From NCBI GenBank assembly GCA_025153445.1, contig JANZNS010000005.1, positions 124,001 to 188,000 on the forward strand: DNA of 64,000 nucleotides, written 5' to 3'. Shown one piece after another: positions 15,487-26,484 of this stretch (position 1 is its first letter; each line of letters begins with the position of its first letter). A program made the position numbers and the translations under genes. Under the pieces are notes generated by a model. That model searched no databases. It was not told where the DNA came from and worked only from the letters and a program-made list of their open reading frames with translations. The DNA comes from Marinobacter sp. BGYM27 (GTDB taxonomy: Bacteria > Pseudomonadota > Gammaproteobacteria > Pseudomonadales > Oleiphilaceae).

Positions 15487-16227
15487 TTAAGGTCGGGCGT
15501 AGATGGTCATGCTGGACGACGGATCGAAACGAATATTGTGAAGACTCACATTGCCCATCGACGGCCCTTCACTGCCACTGACGCGGATGTTATCCATCTG
15601 AACAAGTTCAATGCGATCCGGCAGGGCCAACTTTAGCCCACCATCGGCGAGTAGTTCATACCGGGGCGTGTCTGCATTGTAGTGAACACCGGTGATCGTA
15701 AGCTCCGAATCAAGAAAGTTCAGGATCGGCACAAAGGTGTTGGCCACCAGCTTGAGGTTCTCGATTGCATCGACAGCCGCATCGTTGCCGGCTTTGGCTT
15801 CACCAGGCATCTGACGAACACGCTCTATGCGATCAATCAGTGAATCGGACCCCTGACCTGCAACCCCCGCCATATCGTCATCACTTAAAGGCGACATACC
15901 ACCGTTTTCTGCAAACAGCTGCCCTGTCTCAGGCTTTGCCAGTACCGGCGTGGCTACAGTGGCTGCAAGCGACACCACAGGCTGCAGAGGCATAGCGAAC
16001 ATTGCGACCAGCGCTGCCGTGTTGCGATACCGGCTTTGATGCTTGAGGACACGCTGAAGGTCACGCTCTGTAAGCCAACCTGCTGCTATCAGGACCTCAC
16101 CCAGCATGGCGCCAGAGGCACGTTGCTGAGCCAGTGCATCTTGCAGCACCGCTTCAGAGATATAGCCACGATTAACCAGTAAACGCCCCAACCGGGATTT
16201 TTCTTGTTTACCCTGATTTATTTTCAC
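15487..16227 (-). CDS. MshEN-like domain protein with membrane segment, unknown function
   Basis: A 246-residue protein. GTG at 16227 is chosen because ggagg lies 6 bases upstream; the frame extends to 16401 but without such a site. Residues about 10-65 (RLGRLLVNRGYISEAVLQDA...GEVLIAAGWLTERDLQRVL) look like the paired helix repeat of the MshEN/GspE N-terminal domain, which binds c-di-GMP in some relatives. A hydrophobic segment follows (TAALVAMFAMPLQPVVSLAA), then MSPLSDDDMAGVAGQG, a motif found after the signal of DUF6160-like exported proteins, and a beta-rich C-terminus. No ATPase domain is present. Convergent with flgN. Function unknown. Confidence 0.65.
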   Translation of the reverse strand: MKINQGKQEKSRLGRLLVNRGYISEAVLQDALAQQRASGAMLGEVLIAAGWLTERDLQRVLKHQSRYRNTAALVAMFAMPLQPVVSLAATVATPVLAKPETGQLFAENGGMSPLSDDDMAGVAGQGSDSLIDRIERVRQMPGEAKAGNDAAVDAIENLKLVANTFVPILNFLDSELTITGVHYNADTPRYELLADGGLKLALPDRIELVQMDNIRVSGSEGPSMGNVSLHNIRFDPSSSMTIYARP

Positions 16228-16496
16228 TTTGTTCCTCCAAGGTCGCTTGCATAGAGCTTCCCCAAGCATGGGTCCAACTAACCGGTCTGTACAGAAACTG
16301 ATCGAGTCGTTCGGTAACACCCGGTGAGGTAACGCAAGCAGCCTGTAGCGCTGACAACAATTGGCGTGCTTTTGTAAGCCCTCAAGCGAAATCTGTGACA
16401 TCCCTTAATGATTGATATGCTTTGCGCATCGGCTGGCAGAGAGAACTTTGCTAAACTCCCGCCTGACAACAATGATCACATCATGAGGATTCACCA

Positions 16497-17147
16497 TTGG
16501 CTAATCTATTTTTCAAAAACAGTGTTAAACCTTTTCGTCGTGTGACACTGGTCCTCGGAAGCGCCATTGTTGCTTTCGCATTGAACACCGCTTATGCCGC
16601 CACCCCTGCAGAACAGGCCATGCCTCAGGTCGAACTCCAAACGACGGAAGGCAATATTACGATTCAACTGCGCCCGGATATCGCCCCAAAGACTGTGGAC
16701 AATTTCCTTGCTTACGTCCGCGACGGGTTTTATGAAGGTACTATCTTCCACCGTGTCATCCCCGGGTTCATGATTCAGGGGGGCGGATACCAGAAGACTC
16801 TGAACAAGAAGGAAACCAAGGCGCCAATCGCACTTGAAACCAGCAAGTCCGCTCGCAACCTGCGCGGTACGATCGCCATGGCCCGCACTAACGATCCTGA
16901 CTCTGCAACGTCCCAGTTTTTCATAAACCTTGTCGATAGCCGGTCACTCGACGCTGGCGTTCGCGGCGCCGGCTATGCTGTTTTCGGCGACGTTACCGAA
17001 GGCATGGGCGTTGTTGATGCTATTGCCGGCATGCCGACAGCCAGTCGCGGATTCATGAACGACGTTCCGGTCACCCCCGTGATCATCCAATCAGCACGCG
17101 TTGTCGGTGGCGACGACCAGAAAACTGATGCACCTGCCGAAGACTGA
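16497..17147 (+). CDS. ppiA: Periplasmic cyclophilin-type peptidyl-prolyl isomerase
   Basis: A 216-residue cyclophilin with a signal peptide (RRVTLVLGSAIVAFALNTAY, then A cleavage near residue 34). The catalytic region is intact: FYEGTIFHRVIPGFMIQGGG contains the active-site Arg and the Phe/Met/Gln set, and MARTNDPDSATSQFFINL the second conserved block. It speeds proline isomerisation in periplasmic proteins. The start is TTG at 16497, supported by gagg at 16482-16485; no ATG fits ahead of the signal peptide. mnmC follows 8 bases later, perhaps on the same transcript. Cytoplasmic PpiB-type identity is less likely because of the signal. Confidence 0.88.
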   Translation: MANLFFKNSVKPFRRVTLVLGSAIVAFALNTAYAATPAEQAMPQVELQTTEGNITIQLRPDIAPKTVDNFLAYVRDGFYEGTIFHRVIPGFMIQGGGYQKTLNKKETKAPIALETSKSARNLRGTIAMARTNDPDSATSQFFINLVDSRSLDAGVRGAGYAVFGDVTEGMGVVDAIAGMPTASRGFMNDVPVTPVIIQSARVVGGDDQKTDAPAED

Positions 17148-17155
17148 CATTCTTA

Positions 17156-19075
17156 ATGACCGCCGCCACACCATCACCCTCCATTGAAACAGATACGATT
17201 CACTGGAGGGATGGCCACCCCGTTTCATCCCGCTTCGACGCCCCTTACTTCGTTCCGGATAATGGTCTCGAGGCAATTCGTAGCACCTACATCAACCTGA
17301 ACGATCTCCCTGCCCGATTTAGCGCGCTGGCCCGGGGCGAGGCGTTTGTGGTGGCAGAATCGGGGTTCGGCACCGGCCTGAACTTTCTGGCGACCTGGCA
17401 GACCTGGCGAGCCAACGCACACCCCGAAGCCCAGCTCCATTTTGTTTCAGTTGAGCCTTATCCATTAACAAAGCAAGACCTGCAGCGGGCGCTCGAATGC
17501 TGGCCCGAGCTTGCCCAATATGCAGACCAACTGAAGGCACACTATCCGCCTGCGGTCCGCGGCGCGCACCGTTTGCTGTTTGATGGTGGCCGGGTTCGGC
17601 TCACGCTTTACTTTGGCTATCCCGTCGAGGGCTGGAATCAACTCCGCTTTATCGCAGACGCGTGGTTTATGGCCGGCTTTTCAGCCGGGAACGCGCCCGG
17701 TTTATTGACCAATAAGGCTGCCAAAGCGCTATCGGAGCACAGCCATGCCAGCACAACGCTTGCGACCCATGCGCCAAACAATGGGGTAAAACACACGCTG
17801 GAACGTGCCGGCTTCAGAATTTGTGAAACGCCCCGCTGTGAATCGACCCGGGATGCGCTTCTGTTCATCGCTGACCCTGCGCTCATTACCCGCCAGCCAA
17901 CTGAATATCCGGTTGGGTCTGAAGCTGCTGCGGTGACGGTGATTGGTGCCGGAATAGCCGGCGCCTCAACAGCTCGCAATCTGGCAGACCGTGGCTATCG
18001 AGTGACAGTTTTGGCAAAAGGAGCACAACCTGCGGACGGCGCGTCGGGCAATCCTCAAGGTGCCCTCTACGTTAAACTGGGCGTGGATTTCGGCCCTGAA
18101 ACCGAGCTTGCATTACGGGGCTTATTACACAGCCAAAGGGCGTACCGGGCACTATCCATTACCAGCAACCCTTCTGACGAAGAGGCATTCTGGTTTCCTA
18201 CCGGCTTGCTGCAAATGGCAACTACACCAAGAGAAAGGGATCGGCAGGCGCGCTTTCTTGAGCGCAGCCAATACCCGGCCGGCATATTCCGCCCGGTGGG
18301 TTCCGAGGAGGCAACAACGCTGGCGGGAATTCCGGTCAATCACGAAGGCCTCTATTTTCCAGACAGCGGTTGGTTGATTCCCGCCAACCTGTGCCGCGCC
18401 CTGCTCAATCACCCGAATATCACCACGTGTTTCAACACTGAGGTCACGGGTATTGTTCCGGAGACTTCTGGCTGGTGTATCCAAACCCGGGGCAATACCG
18501 ACAGCTATGCGCCAAAACTTGTTGTTGCCGGTGGGCACGAGATCGCATCACTGCTACCCGGTGCAGGCCGCTATCGCTTCAAACCAATACGGGGACAGGT
18601 CACATCGATACCGGCGGATAAGCTACGCGCACCCCAACGAGTGGTCTGTGGCCATGGTTACGTGAATCCTGTTACCGGAGGACAGTCGCTGATCGGCGCC
18701 ACCTTTGATCTCAAAAACCCGTCTCCGGCCCCTTCCACAGAATCCAATGAAGAAAACCTCTCGACGCTAGCGTCCTGGTTACCCGACCTGATCGATGCCA
18801 GTGCCATTGATACCGAAACGTTGCAGGGGCGCGTCAGCTTCCGCTGCACTACCCACGATTACCAGCCCGCTGTAGGCGCAGTCGACACCGAGAGCGCTGG
18901 CACAAATCAATCGAGCGCCTCACTGTTCGTGCTGACCGGGCTTGGCAGCAAAGGGCTATCCTTTGCTCCGCTGCTGGCCGAATGGCTGGGCGACGTTATC
19001 ACCGGACAACCGGAGTGTCTCGAACAACGTTTGTCTTCTCGCCTTACGCTCGCCCGATGCCGGGTTCAGGACTGA
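17156..19075 (+). CDS. mnmC: Bifunctional tRNA wobble-uridine modification enzyme MnmC
   Basis: A 639-residue two-domain enzyme finishing 5-methylaminomethyl-2-thiouridine at tRNA position 34. The N-terminal MnmD-type methyltransferase (residues about 1-240) has FVVAESGFGTGLNFLATW as the SAM site. The C-terminal FAD domain begins VTVIGAGIAGASTARNLADR (dinucleotide fold, about residue 260) and resembles DAO-family oxidases; it removes the carboxymethyl group first. Length is in the MnmC range. Starts ATG at 17156, 8 bases after the cyclophilin stop. Confidence 0.95.
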   Translation: MTAATPSPSIETDTIHWRDGHPVSSRFDAPYFVPDNGLEAIRSTYINLNDLPARFSALARGEAFVVAESGFGTGLNFLATWQTWRANAHPEAQLHFVSVEPYPLTKQDLQRALECWPELAQYADQLKAHYPPAVRGAHRLLFDGGRVRLTLYFGYPVEGWNQLRFIADAWFMAGFSAGNAPGLLTNKAAKALSEHSHASTTLATHAPNNGVKHTLERAGFRICETPRCESTRDALLFIADPALITRQPTEYPVGSEAAAVTVIGAGIAGASTARNLADRGYRVTVLAKGAQPADGASGNPQGALYVKLGVDFGPETELALRGLLHSQRAYRALSITSNPSDEEAFWFPTGLLQMATTPRERDRQARFLERSQYPAGIFRPVGSEEATTLAGIPVNHEGLYFPDSGWLIPANLCRALLNHPNITTCFNTEVTGIVPETSGWCIQTRGNTDSYAPKLVVAGGHEIASLLPGAGRYRFKPIRGQVTSIPADKLRAPQRVVCGHGYVNPVTGGQSLIGATFDLKNPSPAPSTESNEENLSTLASWLPDLIDASAIDTETLQGRVSFRCTTHDYQPAVGAVDTESAGTNQSSASLFVLTGLGSKGLSFAPLLAEWLGDVITGQPECLEQRLSSRLTLARCRVQD

Positions 19076-19228
19076 CAAGCTCAGGTCATATCGCGCCGCG
19101 TCTGCCTGAGGCGGGCCGCTGTTATCGCACTGTAACCATAAAACTGTTCAGTTTCCGCACTACTGGCCGATAATATAGTGGACTGGCCAAGATATTCCCT
19201 GCGCTGTAACCGATAGCGAGATACCACC

Positions 19229-19861
19229 ATGTTCATTTTCGCGAGTGAGCCGGGACGCCCGACAGAGACCCGGGTGCCGGAAACCGTTAAAAACCGACAA
19301 ATCGGTGCCGTAGACCAACTCAATGAGTCGAAAGCGGCCCACGCGAGCACTAACGAAGCGACCATTTCGGCCGAGGATTCGGCGCGTCGTTTTGCCCAGC
19401 AGCGGGCCCTTAGTGAATACGGGGAGCAAGCGCAGACTGATCCCGATCAGCAAAATGCGTATTTGCCTGTATCAAGGATGGAAACAACATCCATCTACTC
19501 GGTAGACAAAACGGCCACGCTGGCGGAAGCATTGCAGGAAATGGATCGGCACGACATTAACCATCTGGTAGTGGTTGCCGACAACGTGGTTGCCGGCCTT
19601 ATTGATCGCCGCTGGGTACTGTCATGGCTTCATCACAACAAAGCGGATGAAAATGCCGTCCGTTTGTCAGTAATCGAGATGCCGTCGTTTCTGACAGCGA
19701 CCCCCGAAACCGATGCCCACCAACTGGCGCGCCTGATGTTGGCCCACCAGCGCGACAGCGCCCTGGTCATTGGCTACGACGGCAAGACTACGGGCATAGT
19801 GACCAGCACAGATTACCTTCGCCACTACGCCGAAAGCAGCGCTCAGCAAGGCGATGTCTGA
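19229..19861 (+). CDS. CBS-pair domain protein
   Basis: A 210-residue protein with a long polar N-terminal region (residues 1-85, rich in Glu/Ala/Gln) and two CBS motifs from about 90 (SIYSVDKTATLAEALQEMDR...HLVVVADNVVAGLID) and 145 (FLTATPETDAHQLARLMLAH...ALVIGYDGKTTGIVTSTDYL). CBS pairs usually bind adenine nucleotides and regulate a partner. No attached enzymatic domain. Its stop lies within a hairpin shared with the convergent lipoprotein gene. Confidence 0.85.
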   Translation: MFIFASEPGRPTETRVPETVKNRQIGAVDQLNESKAAHASTNEATISAEDSARRFAQQRALSEYGEQAQTDPDQQNAYLPVSRMETTSIYSVDKTATLAEALQEMDRHDINHLVVVADNVVAGLIDRRWVLSWLHHNKADENAVRLSVIEMPSFLTATPETDAHQLARLMLAHQRDSALVIGYDGKTTGIVTSTDYLRHYAESSAQQGDV

Positions 19862-19882
19862 ACACTGTCAGTCAGTGTTCAG
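19858..19882. terminator. Hairpin covering two convergent stop codons
   Basis: Perfect 10-bp inverted repeat ctgaacactg (19858-19867) / cagtgttcag (19873-19882) with a 5-base loop. It overlaps the stop codons of both the CBS gene (19859-19861) and the convergent lipoprotein gene (19868-19870). There is no T-run on either side, so termination is only suggested. Confidence 0.45.
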
Positions 19883-22789
19883 CCACTCCACATCGCCGTT
19901 GAGTATATAGACCCCATAGATGGTCTTGCCGCCCATTTGTTCAGACACCAACGCGTAACTTTCTGCGCTTTTGTAGGACGTCATCGCAATCACTTGAGTT
20001 GATTGCGGTGCCTGAGCACTGGAGACTACCTGATACCGGGCCACATCGGTAAGATCGGCGCGGGTGATCGGCGTTGGCTCCTGGCTGGTCGCATCTTCCG
20101 GGATTTCCTCGGCGGGATCGAAAACGACAACCAGCTCACGCTTGATCCGCGTAAAGGCCAGGCCCCCAGTGTTGCCCGAGCTGTCCGGATCAGTGAACCA
20201 GCCATCAGTAACACCACCGATAACATAATCCTGCGCGAACGCCGCACCGGAATCAAAGCGCAGACTGGCGCTATCCTGCCCGCTAAGCGTCAATGCCGAG
20301 TCATAGGAGCCATCCTGCCCATAAGTCAGGATAAAGCCACGATCCTGTGCCGTGTCGGCGCCGGTGTTCAACACGACATCACTATCGGCGTCGAAGCCGC
20401 TCATGTAGCTGTGACGCGCCGCGCCAATCATCCAGAAAGTGGAACCGACAGCATCAGCATCGCTAAATTTTTCGCTTTTAGCTGAACCGACCTGATGGAT
20501 GTCCGGTTCGATATCTTCACTGCCTGTCGAACCAAAAAAGAAAATATCATCAGAGCCCAGCGGAGCGTCAAACCCGACCTTGCCGGCGGTATACCCGATA
20601 CTGAAAGGCGTCGAGCCCTGCAGAGCAAGTGATACCACGGTGTCGTCCTGAGTTGAGCCAACCTGCTTTGTCCAAGCCAGCGCGCCCGTCACAGCACCTT
20701 CCTGGGACGTCTGGGTATCAATTCGTTGAACATAGGCATCCACGCCACCGGCATTGGCTGCATTGTCATTCCACACGCCCTTGGTTTCACCGGAGAGAAA
20801 CACACTTCCCGTCAGGTTAATGTCGATGCCTTTAACGGCATCATCACCTGCGCTGCCCACCTGCGTCGCCCAAATCTGGGTATATTCGGGTTCCCCCGCA
20901 TCACGACGTAACAACACGACGCCGGTATCGCTTCCACCCAGGTTAGCCACACCTCCGGTAGAGCCGGTCGTGTTGAATGCAATCGCGACCTCGTTTCGGA
21001 ATGTTGGTGAATTCGCGATGGATACTTTGCGTTGACGGAATGCAATCTTCGGCATCGCAGGCGTGGTTGAGTTAGTGGCAATATCGACACTTTGTTCAAA
21101 CGCACCAAAACGATCATAAATGTCGATCTGGGCGAAGTGCTTGCCCGCGCTGTCGACAAACTGACTGGCAATGAAGAGCCGGCCGGCATCGCCCACCGCA
21201 ATATCATTGGGTGTCAGCCCCATATCATCACTGCCTGCAACCAGAAACTTCTTCTGCTCGTTGATCCAGAGCTTCAGTGTGCCGCCGCCCCCCGCGTAGA
21301 ATTCGCGACCATCCTGAAAAAAGACATCGGGACTGACTGTGATCATTTCATCATCATTGAAACGGCCATCTCCGGTGGGATTCTCAGACGTCGGAGGGTT
21401 CGCACTGTCATCGATAGCTTCGACGATGAAAGTGAGCTCATCGACACCGTCAGGGAATACAAGTTCGGTAATTTCCTCTTTTTGACCTTCAACAATCTTT
21501 ACAAACCGGAAATCAGCGTCAGACGCAGTAGCTGTTTCCGTATCGTTCCCCAATCGAACTTTATAAGTGCCGCCCAGTGGCGCATTATCATCGTTGTCGT
21601 TGCTGTCTTCGTCTTCGTTTTCGTCCTCATCCTCGTCGTCTTCACTTTTTCCGCCACGATCCAGCTTGGCGATGTAGGTGCCGATACTGCCCTCGTTCAA
21701 TGCTGAGGACGTCAGCTCATTGCTGGTAAAGAACGACACCTGCGGTGCGTTGTCGGCGATCAGCACATCTTCGGTAATCCCTTTCCCGTTGTCGCCCAAC
21801 TCAACCAGACCCTGGCGCACTTCTTTAAGCTCGACAGCAAAGCTTTCTGAAGGCTCTGAAAAGTTATCATCAACGACTTCAAGCCGAATAAAGCACTCGG
21901 TAATACCACGATCCAGCGTAATGACGCCTGACCGGTCATCAATCACCTGGATGTAATCCGGAACAGGCAGCGGCGACGGGCCAGACTCGCCGCTCATATT
22001 GCCCACCAATACGACATCCTGACCGATCTGAGCCAAAGAACGGTTGGCCACGGAGAACTCGCAGGCCTTGTTTGGCGCTACAGCATTGCCGTCGCACCGG
22101 CTGGGGTCATAATCGGATTTGATTTCAAAGGCAATTTTGGTGGTTTGGACAGAAGGCTGATCAAGCAGCACCTTTATCAGCACGGAACGCGTGTCTACCT
22201 CGGCGTCAGCTGTGGCGTTAAAGGAACCGTCTTCGTTATAGGTGTTGTAGGTAAACCTGTGGCGCCCCTTGCCCATTTTAGGCATCGCGCAGATTTCACC
22301 CTCCCCGGCACCCTCAACGGTTTCAGATACTTTGCCTTCCTGCAGTCTTGCAGCCGAAAGCGAGGCCTGATTACCGATAATCTCGATATCAAAGGGCTGC
22401 ACACCGAGACGCTGGCCATCAGTTGTGGTGAGATTCACGCTCTTTGCATTGCCAAGGTCGGCGCTGCCACGACCGCCGCCTGTGACGCCCGGCACACCGC
22501 GCATAATGATGCCCTGGCGCGCTTTGTTGCTGGTGTCTTCAAGACCGAGCCAGGGAGGCGCATTGGTTAGTGAGTAGCCGAGAATGGCGTCACCGCCATA
22601 GGCTCCGAAATTGTAGTAATACTCCACCCCCAGGTAGGCGGTACGGGGTGGCGTGCCAATAACGGTTGGTTGATCGGGTGATTTTTCGCTTTTACATCCT
22701 GCAAGGCTAAGCAGCATCAGGGCATATAGCGCAAGTTTCCTGAAACTGAAGAGTGTGCCTTTAACTCGGACACGCGCCAGGCGGGTCAT
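19868..22789 (-). CDS. Large outer lipoprotein with Calx-beta and beta-propeller (SBBP) repeats
   Basis: Start is uncertain; I use the Met at 22789, giving 973 residues with a lipoprotein signal ending LLSLAGC (lipobox) about residue 32. Further ATGs lie upstream up to 22930. Next come an Ig-like putative domain (YLGVEYYYNFGAYGGDAILG), a Calx-beta-like part (SGVITLDRGITECFIRLEVV), a highly acidic run (DDEDEDENEDEDSNDND), and SBBP-type repeats (IWATQVGSAGDDAVKGIDIN; LAWTKQVGSTQDDTVVSLAL). This suggests a calcium-binding, surface-exposed lipoprotein, perhaps in adhesion. Convergent with the CBS gene and upstream of nothing obvious. Confidence 0.75.
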   Translation of the reverse strand: MTRLARVRVKGTLFSFRKLALYALMLLSLAGCKSEKSPDQPTVIGTPPRTAYLGVEYYYNFGAYGGDAILGYSLTNAPPWLGLEDTSNKARQGIIMRGVPGVTGGGRGSADLGNAKSVNLTTTDGQRLGVQPFDIEIIGNQASLSAARLQEGKVSETVEGAGEGEICAMPKMGKGRHRFTYNTYNEDGSFNATADAEVDTRSVLIKVLLDQPSVQTTKIAFEIKSDYDPSRCDGNAVAPNKACEFSVANRSLAQIGQDVVLVGNMSGESGPSPLPVPDYIQVIDDRSGVITLDRGITECFIRLEVVDDNFSEPSESFAVELKEVRQGLVELGDNGKGITEDVLIADNAPQVSFFTSNELTSSALNEGSIGTYIAKLDRGGKSEDDEDEDENEDEDSNDNDDNAPLGGTYKVRLGNDTETATASDADFRFVKIVEGQKEEITELVFPDGVDELTFIVEAIDDSANPPTSENPTGDGRFNDDEMITVSPDVFFQDGREFYAGGGGTLKLWINEQKKFLVAGSDDMGLTPNDIAVGDAGRLFIASQFVDSAGKHFAQIDIYDRFGAFEQSVDIATNSTTPAMPKIAFRQRKVSIANSPTFRNEVAIAFNTTGSTGGVANLGGSDTGVVLLRRDAGEPEYTQIWATQVGSAGDDAVKGIDINLTGSVFLSGETKGVWNDNAANAGGVDAYVQRIDTQTSQEGAVTGALAWTKQVGSTQDDTVVSLALQGSTPFSIGYTAGKVGFDAPLGSDDIFFFGSTGSEDIEPDIHQVGSAKSEKFSDADAVGSTFWMIGAARHSYMSGFDADSDVVLNTGADTAQDRGFILTYGQDGSYDSALTLSGQDSASLRFDSGAAFAQDYVIGGVTDGWFTDPDSSGNTGGLAFTRIKRELVVVFDPAEEIPEDATSQEPTPITRADLTDVARYQVVSSAQAPQSTQVIAMTSYKSAESYALVSEQMGGKTIYGVYILNGDVEWLNTD

Positions 22790-23047
22790 ACAACCAGACC
22801 GTAAGATCATGTTGGCTCGCATGCAAAAATCCATTTTTCGGGAATTGTTGTTATCTATACCAACCTGCGACCCGGTCTCGGGCGCCCCAAGGACCGCTAA
22901 CCGAAATGAGCAAACAACATCTCGGCGCAAATCGGTTTACAGGTGGTTACATACCGACACCATGGTAATGAATTTCCACGGCGGGCAATCTGCTCGAGTT
23001 CTCAGAATGGAGGGGTGTTCAGGCAAGAAAAGGGGCAAAGCCGCCCC

Positions 23048-25096
<2,049 letters not shown>

Positions 25097-25104
25097 TTAC
25101 CCGC

Positions 25105-25133
25105 CAAAAAAATACCCGGCGAAAGCCGGGTAT
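25105..25133 (-). terminator. Terminator of zipA
   Basis: Perfect 9-bp stem atacccggc (25112-25120) / gccgggtat (25125-25133) with gaaa loop; on the minus strand it is followed by seven T. It lies between zipA and ligA, so ligA probably has its own promoter. Confidence 0.9.
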
Positions 25134-25159
25134 TATGCCATATTATGAAACTGCTTCGG

Positions 25160-26272
25160 TCACCCGGTGCGCTGGGAACGACGCTTGCGCTCGAACTCGC
25201 GAATCCGCTGCCGGCAGTGCTCAATGGTTTGAGGTGTCATAACACTGCGTCGCTCATCTTTCAGCTCTCCCCCCAGATTATGGATAACACACTGGGCTGT
25301 CTCAAGCATGAACTCGAACGCCTTTAGCGAATCGGAAGGTCCTGGCAGGCTCATAAAAAAGCTGATCCCCGGCGACTTCATGTCCTTCAGGTCAGACGCT
25401 CTGAACGTGCCAGGCTCAACGGCATTGGCGACACTGAACTGAACCGGGCTGGTCGTGTTGGTTTCTTCGTGGCGATGGTAGATATCCATATCACCGAATT
25501 CCAGCCCGCACGCATCAAACAGCTTACCCAGCGCCTTGCCTTCATAGGCATTGTCCGGCTTGGCCTGCACGTTAATCACAATAACTTCCTGAGCATCCGG
25601 ACGATTAGCGCCTGCCTTCGGCTTATCGGGGTCGGTCCCGATATGGCGGCTGGCGGTATCTTCCTCTACATCGGGGGGGACATTGTCAGGCTGGGCCTGA
25701 TCGAACACTTCGTCCTGAGCCTCAACGTCGTATTCGTCTTCGCCCTCGGGCTCGTCATAGTTCCCGGCGTCAACGTTTCCTCCGCGGGATTCTCCTGACC
25801 AGCCATCATCAGCCCAATCTTCGTCATAGGCTGCGGCTTTTTTATCGTCTTCAGCGCTGAATGATTCGACAGGCTCGGAGTAGCCGGTATCGACCATTTC
25901 TTCGGCCACGTCTTCATCAATGTCGGACGGTTTCCAGCGCTCATCGGCTTCAACCGGCTGATCACTCTTGTGTTTATCAGCAACAACAGGACGCGTCGGT
26001 TTCTGTGGTGGTGAGGCAAACCGGGATTTTCCGGAATTACGGAAGTAACCGCGCTCGGCAAGCGTACTGGCAGATACGGGGCGGGCACCGCCGTTTGGCA
26101 ATTCGGGGTTGAAACCTTCATCGATGGGCGAACCGTCGATTTCGTCAGCTCCCATACCGGAAGAAATTTCTATAGCTTCTTTTCGCGCCCGTCGCATTCG
26201 ACGGACACCATCGACAACAATGCCGACGATAAACAAAGCTCCAATGGCGATTAACCATTCACGCAGCGACAT
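25160..26272 (-). CDS. zipA: Cell division protein ZipA
   Basis: A 370-residue bitopic inner-membrane protein. N-terminal membrane segment (REWLIAIGALFIVGIVVDGV), a basic stretch, a long acidic/proline-poor linker (residues about 35-230, with DEPEGEDEYDVEAQDEVFDQ-like runs), and a C-terminal FtsZ-binding domain (VIVINVQAKPDNAYEGKALG ... ESCRQR region). It anchors the Z-ring to the membrane. The usual neighbour order smc-zipA-ligA is kept here, which strongly supports the call. A strong terminator follows. Confidence 0.93.
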   Translation of the reverse strand: MSLREWLIAIGALFIVGIVVDGVRRMRRARKEAIEISSGMGADEIDGSPIDEGFNPELPNGGARPVSASTLAERGYFRNSGKSRFASPPQKPTRPVVADKHKSDQPVEADERWKPSDIDEDVAEEMVDTGYSEPVESFSAEDDKKAAAYDEDWADDGWSGESRGGNVDAGNYDEPEGEDEYDVEAQDEVFDQAQPDNVPPDVEEDTASRHIGTDPDKPKAGANRPDAQEVIVINVQAKPDNAYEGKALGKLFDACGLEFGDMDIYHRHEETNTTSPVQFSVANAVEPGTFRASDLKDMKSPGISFFMSLPGPSDSLKAFEFMLETAQCVIHNLGGELKDERRSVMTPQTIEHCRQRIREFERKRRSQRTG

Positions 26273-26484
26273 AGTAATGCTGTCCTGTTAGTTTTTATCC
26301 ATCTTTATTAGCGACCTGGCCGGGAATAACGGCATCGTTTATACCGTCAGAGATGGCCCAACCGTGCCTGCGGGCACCGTGACGGATACTCTAAGCAATG
26401 ACCGTCAGGAATACAACGCGCCGGCACGCCACATGGCATGATTGTCATTAAAAGTGGCGATTAATTGACGGAAATAACACCCAC

